From an uncultured Odoribacter sp. (GTDB lineage Bacteria; Bacteroidota; Bacteroidia; Bacteroidales; Marinifilaceae), in assembly GCA_944321165.1 (NCBI GenBank), contig CALUKE010000023.1, forward strand, positions 1 through 40,762: a DNA stretch of 40,762 nucleotides, given 5' to 3'. Shown here piece after piece: positions 33,901 through 40,762 of the stretch. How positions within the stretch are numbered: position 1 is the first letter of the stretch; each line of letters begins with the position of its first letter. The position numbers were made by a program, and so were the translations under genes. The notes beneath the pieces are model-generated. The model had not been told where the DNA came from and searched no databases. It worked only from the letters and a program-made list of their open reading frames with translations.

Positions 33901-36606
33901 CGGACGACACCGGGTTTTTTCTTTGATGATCCAGCAATAGGTCGGATAAGGAGGACAATGGTCTTGTGGGGAATACAGATAGAAAATCTGTTCTTTCTTT
34001 TTTTGCTTACTTTGAGCTGAAAACAGGTAAATTCCTGAAGGACATTGCGATAGATCTGGAAAAATGGAATCTCGTGAAACGCAAGATAACTCTCCTTGCA
34101 ACACTATTTTTTCTAAAAGGGTATCTTTCAATATATGGTTGGACTGTAATTGTTTTGGAGTAACCAATTTATAAATGGTATAGTGAATTGATCGCGGCAA
34201 TGAATCGGAAAGTTCCGGCCAGAAGGATAAATGAAACGCTGTGCGTTGCAATTTGTTGACTTGTTGCGGTATTTGAAGTTCGATGGAAAAATCCTGGGAG
34301 TAAACTGGTACAAAAGTTTGATGTTCCTGGTTTTCTCCTTTCTTGTCTGTTATTTGAATATGAACTTGATAAAGATAGGAAAACTGATGTTCGGGATACA
34401 AGGAGTCCGATTGAAAAGTAATTTCAAAATGTCCGTCAGTATCACTGTAGGTTACTCCTTGTATAGAAGCCTGTTGGTTGAAACTACGGATAAAGGGAAC
34501 TTTCGATACTTCGAATTGAATTTTGGCATGGGCTATTTTTACTCCGGAGTAACTGACTACTTGTCCTGTCAGGCGAACGATATCACCAGCATGATATTTG
34601 GGAATTTCTTTAAATTGGATTTCAAATTCAGGCCGTTTGTAGGAAGCGATTTCAATACTGGTTCTTCCATAAGAGGTCGTGAGTGTGAATTGACCATTGA
34701 GACTCTCAGAAGGAATTTCAAAACTGCCGCTAAAAGTCCCGAATGAATTGGAATAAACTTCCTGATTTGCAATTTCTCGGTTGTTCGGATCTTTGAAATG
34801 GACTTGATATTTTTTCTTTTTTAGAGGACAAAGTGTGTCGATTGTTGCCTGCCAGCAATATCCTTTGTAGTAAACTGTTTGCCCCGGTCGATAAACTTTT
34901 CGGTCAGTGATGAGGGCCGTCGTTTGTTGAGAGAGTAGGGGAACATCGTTTTTACTGTATGAATTGATGAATGGATTATTGGGACTGTCCGGGTGAATCA
35001 CCTGATAGAAGAAACTACTTGTGGATTCCTTCTCGTTGAGAAATGCCATGCCATGTGCATCGGTTGACAGAGTATCTAATAGTTTGTAACCGGGATGGGT
35101 CCTTTTATAGATCCGTATTTGGGCATCGGCTATGGGACGGCCGTTTTTCCAGTCACAGACCGTAAAAAAGTGCTGTCGGGCATAATTATAATCTTGACTG
35201 AATAAACGAGTGACAATCAATGTTTCTGACAAACTGTCTTTGCTGTCTCGGTTGTATAGTAGAATCCGATAGAGTCCTGTCTGGGGAAAGATCAGCTGAA
35301 TCAAAGTGTCCTGCTTAATTAGAGAAGGCTGTAGTGCGTAGTTTTCATGGTAGATTGGGTGTGATGACTGTACACTATATGGGATTTTCAGATAGTCATA
35401 AATGGCCAGATCTGAATCCATTTGCTCTATTTGTAAAGTGGCGTTATCTACATTTTGATAGCTGAGTTTAATTGAAATGCTGTCTCCCGGGAAAATTACT
35501 GCCGGAAATTGGAGGGAAAGATTGGGAGAACGCATGTCTTGTATCAGGGAATGCAAAAGATTGATTCGTTTATAGTTTGGATATAGTGCAATTCCTGTTT
35601 CGCAGAGATGGACAATTTTTTCTTTTTGTGCCAGTAACGCTGCCCGGTTTTCTGGGGTCTGGTAGCTCATCCTGGATAATATCTGCTTCTCTGCCTGGGC
35701 TTCCTGGGCGATTACTTCAATAACAAAGGGGGTATTTTGATATTCTTGTTTTAAGTGTTGCAGGGCATGCAGGAAAAGACTGTCCTGTGTTGTGGATACA
35801 GAAAGCTTTTGGACAAATTTCAGCCGGTCCAGCTCTGTTTGTAGGAGGGCTGGTCGGTTCGGGGTTGATAATCTGTATCGGAGCAGATTTTGCCAGATTT
35901 GTAGGATTTCAATTGTTTCTTTTGGTAGATCCGCTGGTAATGGGGTTGTGGTAAATGTTGTTGCGGGAGCATAAAGAGAGGCAGACACAGAATATTCTTT
36001 GTAGAAAGTATGAATTTCTGAGAGTATTTGAATGGCCCGGTAGCAGATAAAATCGTACAAGGTCGGGTGTAAGGAATCTGCTGCGGAAAGAGGCGTAAGT
36101 ATTTCTTGAAAAGAACTTAATTCCGCCTGTTGTAAGTGATCTGCCGGCAGACAGGAAGCCTGAAGATGACTACGGATGGTGTCTGTAAAGATATTTTCAC
36201 TCCAGCTTTCAATCTTTTCCGGTATGTAATTCGCGATGTTGCTTCGCTGATGAATTTCGTATTTGTGTGATTGATAGTATTGTAGATATAGTTGTGCACA
36301 GTAAGAATGTAGTAAGGCTTTACTAACCGGATCATTTTCTTCTGAAAGATAGTTTTCTCCTTGTTGGATCAAATCAGGGAGCAGGTCTGGTTGTTTTACT
36401 GTCGTGAAAGTGCTTTTCAGTATGAACGATTTGAGTTGTAAGAGCGTATTGCCGTTTTTTATGGCTTCTCGATACAGAGAATCGGCTTTTTGTATGGCTT
36501 CCTGTGGATAGGTATGGTAATAAAGAATTAAAGAATCCTGGGTCTGGGCGTAAACCGAGGTCCAGAAAAAGACTAAAAATCCGCTTAAAATTTTACTTAG
36601 TTTCAT
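30934..36606 (-). CDS. Large alpha-2-macroglobulin family protein without thioester
   Basis: A 1890-residue exported protein with a type I signal peptide (…SVYAQ). Recognisable parts in order: ~25-330 helical N-terminal region; macroglobulin MG2 around 565-660 with ITDRKVYRPGQTVYYKG; a long beta-rich middle; the alpha-2-macroglobulin core around 1140-1210 (YPQLQTDTNGFAEIGF, then PEATTQWKF); a helical alpha/alpha toroid around 1330-1680; and a C-terminal receptor-like domain. The thioester motif CxEQ, expected at about residue 1357, reads PQQENSTTLS instead, so covalent protease trapping is not possible. Bacterial relatives are thought to trap proteases or guard the periplasm and are often beside pbpC; no PbpC is here. 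Long Bacteroidota members of this family are common, and their function is not settled. Single gene. Confidence 0.93.
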   Translation of the reverse strand: MKLSKILSGFLVFFWTSVYAQTQDSLILYYHTYPQEAIQKADSLYREAIKNGNTLLQLKSFILKSTFTTVKQPDLLPDLIQQGENYLSEENDPVSKALLHSYCAQLYLQYYQSHKYEIHQRSNIANYIPEKIESWSENIFTDTIRSHLQASCLPADHLQQAELSSFQEILTPLSAADSLHPTLYDFICYRAIQILSEIHTFYKEYSVSASLYAPATTFTTTPLPADLPKETIEILQIWQNLLRYRLSTPNRPALLQTELDRLKFVQKLSVSTTQDSLFLHALQHLKQEYQNTPFVIEVIAQEAQAEKQILSRMSYQTPENRAALLAQKEKIVHLCETGIALYPNYKRINLLHSLIQDMRSPNLSLQFPAVIFPGDSISIKLSYQNVDNATLQIEQMDSDLAIYDYLKIPYSVQSSHPIYHENYALQPSLIKQDTLIQLIFPQTGLYRILLYNRDSKDSLSETLIVTRLFSQDYNYARQHFFTVCDWKNGRPIADAQIRIYKRTHPGYKLLDTLSTDAHGMAFLNEKESTSSFFYQVIHPDSPNNPFINSYSKNDVPLLSQQTTALITDRKVYRPGQTVYYKGYCWQATIDTLCPLKKKKYQVHFKDPNNREIANQEVYSNSFGTFSGSFEIPSESLNGQFTLTTSYGRTSIEIASYKRPEFEIQFKEIPKYHAGDIVRLTGQVVSYSGVKIAHAKIQFEVSKVPFIRSFNQQASIQGVTYSDTDGHFEITFQSDSLYPEHQFSYLYQVHIQITDKKGENQEHQTFVPVYSQDFSIELQIPQQVNKLQRTAFHLSFWPELSDSLPRSIHYTIYKLVTPKQLQSNHILKDTLLEKIVLQGELSCVSRDSIFPDLSQCPSGIYLFSAQSKQKKKEQIFYLYSPQDHCPPYPTYCWIIKEKTRCRPGESARILFGTSVQNAYVRYDIYNSDRLIKRVYTILSNKIIPIEIPYQTDFGDQICVHVSYVKDQNFISEFIPIERIKDDQKLIIEMQTFRNHLSPNQSENWKIRVTDTQKHPVKAELLAMMYDASLDQIAPYEPDIFPNTVQSSNPLIWYPYYDYQQQKWIQLSKIFFHQPHYPIPALDFCQLETYTFPYKERVMYSVATAQDQVFAQENGRKSAGGIAPKVANFPSTTDLSSFSYRKNFQETAFFYPQLQTDTNGFAEIGFTIPEATTQWKFIVLATTSQLQKGRLCQHIITSKSLLVRPQLPRFLRAGDETEIRITVSNLSTDFQEGKLNFELFIPEKEAIVFREEQKVQIEAQESKTYCFRFIVPDDKPVLACRMVARTDLHSDGEQHLLPVLPKERLVTYSTPIFSHQSGYHSYSLEKFDTSKANKRLTLELSANPLWYAVMAIPPLQNPQQENSTTLSAAYYVNRILQGLIQANPQLSEVIRKWAFTSSDSTFLSRLEQNQELKSILLDATPWVLEAQSEKEQIQTLRKLFDINRLNYLQQTILQKLEALQTPNGAWSWFEGMPSSQYLTEEILILMAKAQEKSLYPADPREQTMQQKALRYLDQIVQQDFQKNIPQHIQYHSIRYLYIRSFHQDIPLGDARQAHQHFMSLLKEQWFQFSLYEKALAAVTLHRYGFQDEAIAILKSLRQYAINDPEQGMYWSKRQFSNDKHSEIQTHVALMDAFSEVEGNSSDIEQMQLWLLRQKQTQSWGNTPSTVDAIHALLINKENQLNSPEPLKIQLGKQTFTLPTETSPLGYLKKSYEGDEIRANMQTVRITQTNNAPIWGGLYLQRMEKLQQITDQKGEITIRKQLFVEKTNAKGENKLHPIEQENLKVGDKIIIRLTLNLQRDMDFLHLQDSRAACFEPLHSLSGNQWKFGTVYYQETKDAVTNFFFNSLSKGTYVLEYPVWIQQQGIYQDGIATFQSIYTPECIANSKAIRIEIK

Positions 36607-36649
36607 ATGTTTTTAATTTTAGATATGACATTATTATGATGCTCTATGA

Positions 36650-36662
36650 ATGGAAATTCCAT
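36650..36662. promoter_or_regulatory. Palindrome in the divergent region upstream of the macroglobulin gene
   Basis: ATGGAA-A-TTCCAT is a perfect 13-base palindrome between two divergent genes, next to a second palindrome ATAAATTTAT (36661-36670). It could be an operator, but short AT-rich palindromes are expected by chance fairly often. Confidence 0.25.
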
Positions 36663-36699
36663 AAATTTATAAAATAATTTATGCTGAGAAAAGAAAAAT

Positions 36700-36730
36700 T
36701 TTGTCTTTTGTAGAAGGATTATTATCTTTA
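36700..36730 (+). promoter_or_regulatory. Promoter of the small membrane protein, possibly leaderless
   Basis: TTTG (36700-36703), exactly 19 bases, then TATCTTTA (36723-36730), 7 of 8 matches to the -7 box. The expected transcription start is about 5-8 bases later, which coincides with the ATG at 36738, so the mRNA would have almost no leader. Confidence 0.5.
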
Positions 36731-36737
36731 TTGCGAT

Positions 36738-36971
36738 ATGGAAACTAAAAGTAAAATAGTGAAGAGTAAAAGATTGAAACTGATCCGGGGACTGATGTAT
36801 CTGGATGTTCTTCTGATTTTGCTAAGTGTGATGATGATTGATATAAAGTATTTTACTTTTTCGTTGTATTCCGGAGTCTGTTTGCGGATTGTAATTTTAG
36901 TCGGAGTTTTTATCGTGCTTTTCTTATTGGAAAAGGGTTTGACTCGTTACCTCCGGAAAAATCGGGAATGA
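36738..36971 (+). CDS. Small two-helix inner-membrane protein
   Basis: A 77-residue protein with a basic N-terminus (five Lys in the first 12 residues plus Arg), then hydrophobic helices at ~17-37 and ~43-66, and a basic tail (RYLRKNRE). By the positive-inside rule both ends should face the cytoplasm. No family is recognised. A good -33/-7 pair directly before the ATG supports its being expressed. It is divergent from the macroglobulin gene and convergent with hutH. It could be a regulator of an envelope enzyme, but nothing in the sequence shows this. Confidence 0.6.
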   Translation: METKSKIVKSKRLKLIRGLMYLDVLLILLSVMMIDIKYFTFSLYSGVCLRIVILVGVFIVLFLLEKGLTRYLRKNRE

Positions 36972-36981
36972 ATATTGTTGG

Positions 36982-37040
36982 AAAAAATAAAAAAACATCC
37001 GGTATGCCCACTGATTAAGTGAAGGCTTCTACCGGATGTT
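36982..37040 (-). terminator. Rho-independent terminator of hutH
   Basis: Perfect 11-bp repeat AACATCCGGTA (36994-37004) / TACCGGATGTT (37030-37040). The 25-base loop contains a smaller inner hairpin (CACT…AGTG). On the minus strand a T-run follows (plus A-run 36982-36995), 14 bases past the hutH stop. Confidence 0.85.
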
Positions 37041-37053
37041 GTCGATTTTTCTG

Positions 37054-38547
37054 TTATTTTTTGAAATCTCCGTATTTTAAAAATTCAGTGGCAGCGTCGA
37101 TATCTTTATACATAACTCTGTCCTGCTCATTGAATGGAACAACGCTTCGGAATTCCTGCAGGAATTTTTCCAGGTAAGGAGAAGTTTTTGTGGGGCGTTG
37201 CAAGTCAATGGCCTGAGCAGCATTCATTAATTCAATGGCCAGAATGCGTTCGACATTTTCTGCTACTTTTACTGTTTTGGTGGCTGCGTTTCCTCCCATG
37301 CTTACGTGGTCTTCCTGCTCATTGGAAGAAGGAATGGAATCAACGGAACAAGGAGTACAGAGCTGTTTGTTCTTGCTGACGATGGCTGCGGCTGCATATT
37401 GCGGAATCATGAAGCCGGAATTCAGACCGGGATTGGCTACCAGAAATTCCGGAATGTGCCCTCTGTCGCCTGATATCAGACGGTAAGTACGCCGTTCCGA
37501 TATACTTCCTAATTCTGCCAAGGCAATACTCAGGAAATCCATCGCTAGAGCTAATGGTTGACCATGGAAATTTCCACCGGAAATAATCAGGTCGTCTTCC
37601 ATGAAAATAGTTGGATTGTCTGTTACTGAATTGATTTCCCGTTTAACAACAGACGCGACATACATGATGCTGTCTTTGCTGGCTCCATGTACTTGAGGCA
37701 TACAACGGAAAGAGTAGGGATCTTGCACATGGGTTTTCTTTTTCTGTTGGAATTCGGAACCTTCCAGGATGGTCCGGATGTTACGGGCTGTTTCGATTTG
37801 TCCTGGATGAGGACGGGCTTCCTGAATCTGCGGCAGGAAGGGATCGATGCGGCCGTCGTAAGCTTCTAAGGATAAGGCTCCGATGATATCGGCATATTTG
37901 ACGATCTTGAAAGCTTTCAGTAAAGCATATACCGCATGTGAACTCATAAATTGTGTTCCGTTGAGCAATGCCAAACCTTCTTTGGCTCCCAAGGCAATCG
38001 GTTCCCAGCCGAATTTTGCATTGATCTCTTTGGCCGAACAGATTTTGCCTTTGTACCACACTTCACCTTCATTGATCAGTGGCAGGAATAGGTTGGCTAA
38101 AGGAGCCAAATCGCCGGAAGCTCCTAAAGAACCCAGTTCACGGACAACCGGAAGTACCTGATGATTGAACATTTCAATGATGCGTTCTACGGTGGCTAAC
38201 TGGACGCCGGATTTGCCCAGGGAAAGCGCATGAGCTTTTAACAGCAGCATCAAACGAATGATGTCCTGATGAATCGGTTCTCCGATACTGCAGGCATGCG
38301 ACATAACCAGATTGGCTTGCAATTGACTTAAATCTTCTTTGGAAATACTGATTTTGCATAATGATCCGAAACCTGTGGTAATACCATAAAGCGGTTTGGC
38401 CGAGGTTTCAATTTTGTGATCTAGGTAAGCTTTACAGTCGTTGATGCGTTTTTTGCTTTCTTCCGAAAGAGCTAATTTGTAATTCTTTTTTAGAATGCGG
38501 TCAATAACTTCAAACGTTAGCGGAGCAGGTGAAATATAATGTATCAT
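37054..38547 (-). CDS. hutH: Histidine ammonia-lyase
   Basis: Converts histidine to urocanate and ammonia, the first step of histidine breakdown. The 497 residues are typical. Ala143-Ser144-Gly145 in LGSLGASGDLAPLAN is the tripeptide that cyclises to the MIO electrophile. Conserved segments YGITTGFGSL (54-63), the Tyr of the active-site lid, and MPQVHGASKDS also match. The other hut genes (hutU, hutI, ftcD) are not in this window, so the pathway must be completed elsewhere or the enzyme serves another aromatic amino acid; in this family a His in the HAL-type selectivity loop would need alignment. It lies 151 bases after hisS and has its own terminator. Confidence 0.95.
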   Translation of the reverse strand: MIHYISPAPLTFEVIDRILKKNYKLALSEESKKRINDCKAYLDHKIETSAKPLYGITTGFGSLCKISISKEDLSQLQANLVMSHACSIGEPIHQDIIRLMLLLKAHALSLGKSGVQLATVERIIEMFNHQVLPVVRELGSLGASGDLAPLANLFLPLINEGEVWYKGKICSAKEINAKFGWEPIALGAKEGLALLNGTQFMSSHAVYALLKAFKIVKYADIIGALSLEAYDGRIDPFLPQIQEARPHPGQIETARNIRTILEGSEFQQKKKTHVQDPYSFRCMPQVHGASKDSIMYVASVVKREINSVTDNPTIFMEDDLIISGGNFHGQPLALAMDFLSIALAELGSISERRTYRLISGDRGHIPEFLVANPGLNSGFMIPQYAAAAIVSKNKQLCTPCSVDSIPSSNEQEDHVSMGGNAATKTVKVAENVERILAIELMNAAQAIDLQRPTKTSPYLEKFLQEFRSVVPFNEQDRVMYKDIDAATEFLKYGDFKK

Positions 38548-38698
38548 GATAAATAAAATAAATGGTCCGTATAAAATGAATTCTACTCACATTGCAGCAA
38601 ACCGTACTTGCTTGCTTTCATCATTTATCATGGACACCTGGAATCGTAACCATGACTTTTTAACGGTCGCTCTTCCTTCCTATATATTTGCATCTTTC

Positions 38699-40060
38699 TT
38701 ATTTTAATTGATGAATCAATTCGTTGATGGTGATTGTACTCTGTTCTCCGCTGAGCATGTGTTTCAAAGTAATCTGACCCGATTGTATCTCGTTTTCTCC
38801 GACGAGAGCTACAAATGGAATGCCTTTTTTATCTGCATAGCCCATTTGTTTTTTCATTTTGGCTGCTTCGGGATATATCTCTGCATTAATACCGGCAGCC
38901 CGCAATTGCTGTAACAGAGGTAGACAGTATTTTTCTTCCTGTGGACCGAAATTGACGAACAGGACTTGTGTCGTAGTGGCATTGTCTTTGGGAAATAGAT
39001 CCAGTTGGTTCATGACGTCGAAGATGCGGTCGGCACCAAAAGAGATACCAACTCCCGACATGTTTTTTAAACCGAATATACCGGTGAGATCATCATAACG
39101 GCCACCACCCGTGATACTTCCGATCTGAGCATCTAAAGCTTTTACTTCAAAAATGGCTCCGGTGTAATAACTCAAACCACGGGCCAGGGTGAGGTCCAGT
39201 TTGATTTCGGTCCGGATGCTCAGCTCTTTCAGATAATCGAATACAATGGATAGTTCTTCGACACCTTTTAAACCGATCGGGCTATCTTGTAAAATAGTCT
39301 TGAGTTTTTTCAGCTTTTCATCATTACTACCATCCAAGTTTAAAATCGGTTGCAATTTGACGATCGCATCTTCGGAAATACCTTTTTCTTGCAATTCTGC
39401 ATTGACATTTTCGAGACCGATTTTTTCCATTTTATCAATGGCTACAGTAATATCTGTCAGTTGGTTCGGATAACCGATGATTTCTGCGATTCCTGCCAGT
39501 ATTTTCCGGTTGTTGATTAATAAACGCACATTGATTTTCAGACGACGGTATACTTCGTCAACCATCTGAATCAATTCCACTTCGTGCAAGAGCGAATCGC
39601 TCCCGACCACATCTACATCACACTGATAGAATTCCCGGTAACGTCCTTTCTGTGGTCGGTCTGCCCGCCAAACCGGCTGGATTTGGTAACGCTTGAAAGG
39701 AAAGGTTAATTCATTCTGATGTTGTACGACAAAGCGAGCGAAAGGTACGGTCAGATCATAACGTAATCCTTTCTCTGAAATCTTATTGGTGAGTTTTATA
39801 CTATTCTTTTCTAGTAGTTCCTGATCGGGGATGTTTCCGATAAAATCTCCTGAATTCAGGATTTTGAACAGCAGTTTGTCGCCTTCCTCTCCATATTTGC
39901 CCATTAAAGTGGACAAGTTCTCCATCGCTGGAGTTTCCAAAGGCATATAACCGTATAGTTTAAAAACACTTTTGATCGTATCAAATATATAGTTGCGTTT
40001 CACCATGATTTCCGGTGAATAATCTCTGGTTCCTTTCGGTATAGATGGTGTCTGTGCCAT
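38699..40060 (-). CDS. hisS: Histidine--tRNA ligase
   Basis: Class II synthetase that charges tRNA-His. With the ATG at 40060 it has 453 residues; nine further in-frame codons upstream to 40087 are not conserved and would include the promoter box. Seen: [10 protein letters not shown] near the start, motif 2 with [20 protein letters not shown] and REFYQCDVD, histidine-binding [14 protein letters not shown], and [11 protein letters not shown] with motif 3 [11 protein letters not shown]. The C-terminal ~95 residues form the anticodon-binding domain. No damage is seen. The gene is on the same strand as hutH but they likely have separate control. Confidence 0.97.
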   Translation of the reverse strand: MAQTPSIPKGTRDYSPEIMVKRNYIFDTIKSVFKLYGYMPLETPAMENLSTLMGKYGEEGDKLLFKILNSGDFIGNIPDQELLEKNSIKLTNKISEKGLRYDLTVPFARFVVQHQNELTFPFKRYQIQPVWRADRPQKGRYREFYQCDVDVVGSDSLLHEVELIQMVDEVYRRLKINVRLLINNRKILAGIAEIIGYPNQLTDITVAIDKMEKIGLENVNAELQEKGISEDAIVKLQPILNLDGSNDEKLKKLKTILQDSPIGLKGVEELSIVFDYLKELSIRTEIKLDLTLARGLSYYTGAIFEVKALDAQIGSITGGGRYDDLTGIFGLKNMSGVGISFGADRIFDVMNQLDLFPKDNATTTQVLFVNFGPQEEKYCLPLLQQLRAAGINAEIYPEAAKMKKQMGYADKKGIPFVALVGENEIQSGQITLKHMLSGEQSTITINELIHQLK

Positions 40061-40084
40061 TTTTTCTGCTTTAATTATATTTGG

Positions 40085-40092
40085 CAAATATA
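40085..40092 (-). promoter_or_regulatory. Promoter -7 box for hisS
   Basis: On the minus strand TATATTTG, an exact TAnnTTTG match, with TTTC (near TTTG) 19 bases upstream. It predicts a short leader of about 17 nt to the hisS ATG at 40060 and supports that start over the longer frame. Confidence 0.55.
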
Positions 40093-40723
40093 ATGGATTC
40101 TCTTTGGTTTTGAAATTTCTTTGTTCAAAATATTATTTTTGAAAAGAGGCGGTTTTGTTATGTTGGGGAGATATAGGTGATAACCGTTTTATCGGAGAAA
40201 CGTCGGGCTGTGATTACCCTGTCCTTTGCTTCCGGGAAAAGATCGGTTTGGATAAAGAGACTTCACACAAAATATCCGAAGGGGATGGAACCCAGATATG
40301 GGTGCTGGGAGATATCATTGAATATAGAGCAGAACAGGAAAGCAAAAAAAGAGATAATGCATCATGTGTTGAGTGTACCATGCGGAAAATTGATAGTAAG
40401 CAAATAAATTTGCTCTATCTGGACCGCTTTGACCTTTGAAATAATTAAGTTTAGATTCGCTGAATAGATTCACAAGATACGATTTGTCTGAAAATAAATA
40501 CTCAGAATCAGAAGTATCTTATATACGCAAGTTTCATATCATGTTGAACGATTGCAGCAAGACTGTATGAGATATGATGGAACAATAGACTTGAATTCGT
40601 ACTGTCTTTTCTGTAGCTTTCTAAAACTTTTTAATTTTCAGATGTTATTTGAGAATTTTTGATACTGTGAATCAATGTCTTGTAATTTTTTTTCATTTTA
40701 TATAGAAAAAATAGGCAAAAAAA
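40093..40723. other. Region with no supported gene; doubtful 94-codon open frame
   Basis: A plus-strand frame runs from 40155 to 40439 (94 codons), and a second frame stays open across 40177-40407, together giving a patch more GC-rich than its surroundings. Neither product resembles a family I know, and there is no clear promoter or upstream box. It could be a decayed gene. From 40440 to 40723 the DNA is AT-rich with no open frame, tRNA-like fold or repeat that I can see. Confidence 0.35.
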
Positions 40724-40756
40724 TTTGGAGAAGGAATAAATAAGATATTATCTTTG
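40724..40756 (+). promoter_or_regulatory. Promoter for a gene beyond the right edge
   Basis: TTTG (40724-40727), 21 bases, then TATCTTTG (40749-40756), a good Bacteroidota promoter. Transcription starts at about the last base of the window, so its gene is outside. Confidence 0.6.
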
Positions 40757-40762
40757 CACCCG

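Noticed and set aside
34231..34746. 171-codon open frame on the plus strand
   Set aside because: It lies wholly antisense to the macroglobulin gene, which has clear domain matches.
38683..38690. TATATTTG promoter-like box on the plus strand
   Set aside because: It points into the 3' end of hisS with no gene on the plus strand to serve; likely chance.
1..40762. CRISPR array, tRNA or rRNA genes, transposase
   Set aside because: No regularly spaced repeats, cloverleaf-like segments, rRNA signature or transposase-like frame was seen.

Overview
The window reads as chromosome of a Bacteroidota (Bacteroidales-type) anaerobe. Supporting signs are promoters of the TTTG-N19-TAnnTTTG kind in front of many genes, a fused LpxC-FabZ protein, a SusD/DUF4843/PKD-like lipoprotein locus with ECF sigma factor and FecR anti-sigma factor, many lipobox signal peptides, and start codons without strong Shine-Dalgarno sites. 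The assemblage (SusD, DUF4843, PKD-like protein, TlpA/DUF4369 proteins) would fit Odoribacter/Butyricimonas relatives, but that finer placement is inference. No rRNA, tRNA, CRISPR array, intact transposase or phage gene was seen.

Layout. 1-362 is non-coding as far as I can see. 363-3642 (+) is the lipid A operon lpxD, lpxC-fabZ, lpxA, closed by a bidirectional terminator shared with pckA (-). 5421-5978 (-) is an AlkD-like helical-repeat protein. 6113-6568 (+) is dps, whose conserved C-terminal end lies in the -1 frame behind an A AAA AAG slippery heptamer. 6609-14807 (-) is a run of housekeeping genes: M23 peptidase, MerR regulator, Nif3-like protein, C4 zinc-ribbon coiled-coil protein, then (after a hairpin) valS, a sirtuin without zinc cysteines, and rlmD. 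alaS (+) diverges from it through interlocked promoters.

17661-24095 (+) is an envelope block: a large TPR/OmpA-like lipoprotein, a TlpA-like thioredoxin lipoprotein, a DUF4369 lipoprotein, and a two-component pair resembling RprX/RprY. An ECF sigma gene (24101-24661, -) lies tail-to-tail with the response regulator and diverges from fecR. Downstream of fecR the expected SusC gene is absent: a 36-residue secreted-leader remnant is joined to an N-terminally truncated SusD, followed by intact DUF4843, PKD-like and TlpA genes. This looks like an internal deletion in a nutrient-uptake locus.

30934-36606 (-) is a giant alpha-2-macroglobulin-family protein without the thioester motif. A small two-helix membrane protein (+), hutH (-) and hisS (-) follow. 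40061-40762 has no gene I can defend; it ends in a promoter pointing off the right edge.

The two observations most worth checking are the dnaX-like frameshift signal in dps and the SusC/SusD deletion junction near 26160.
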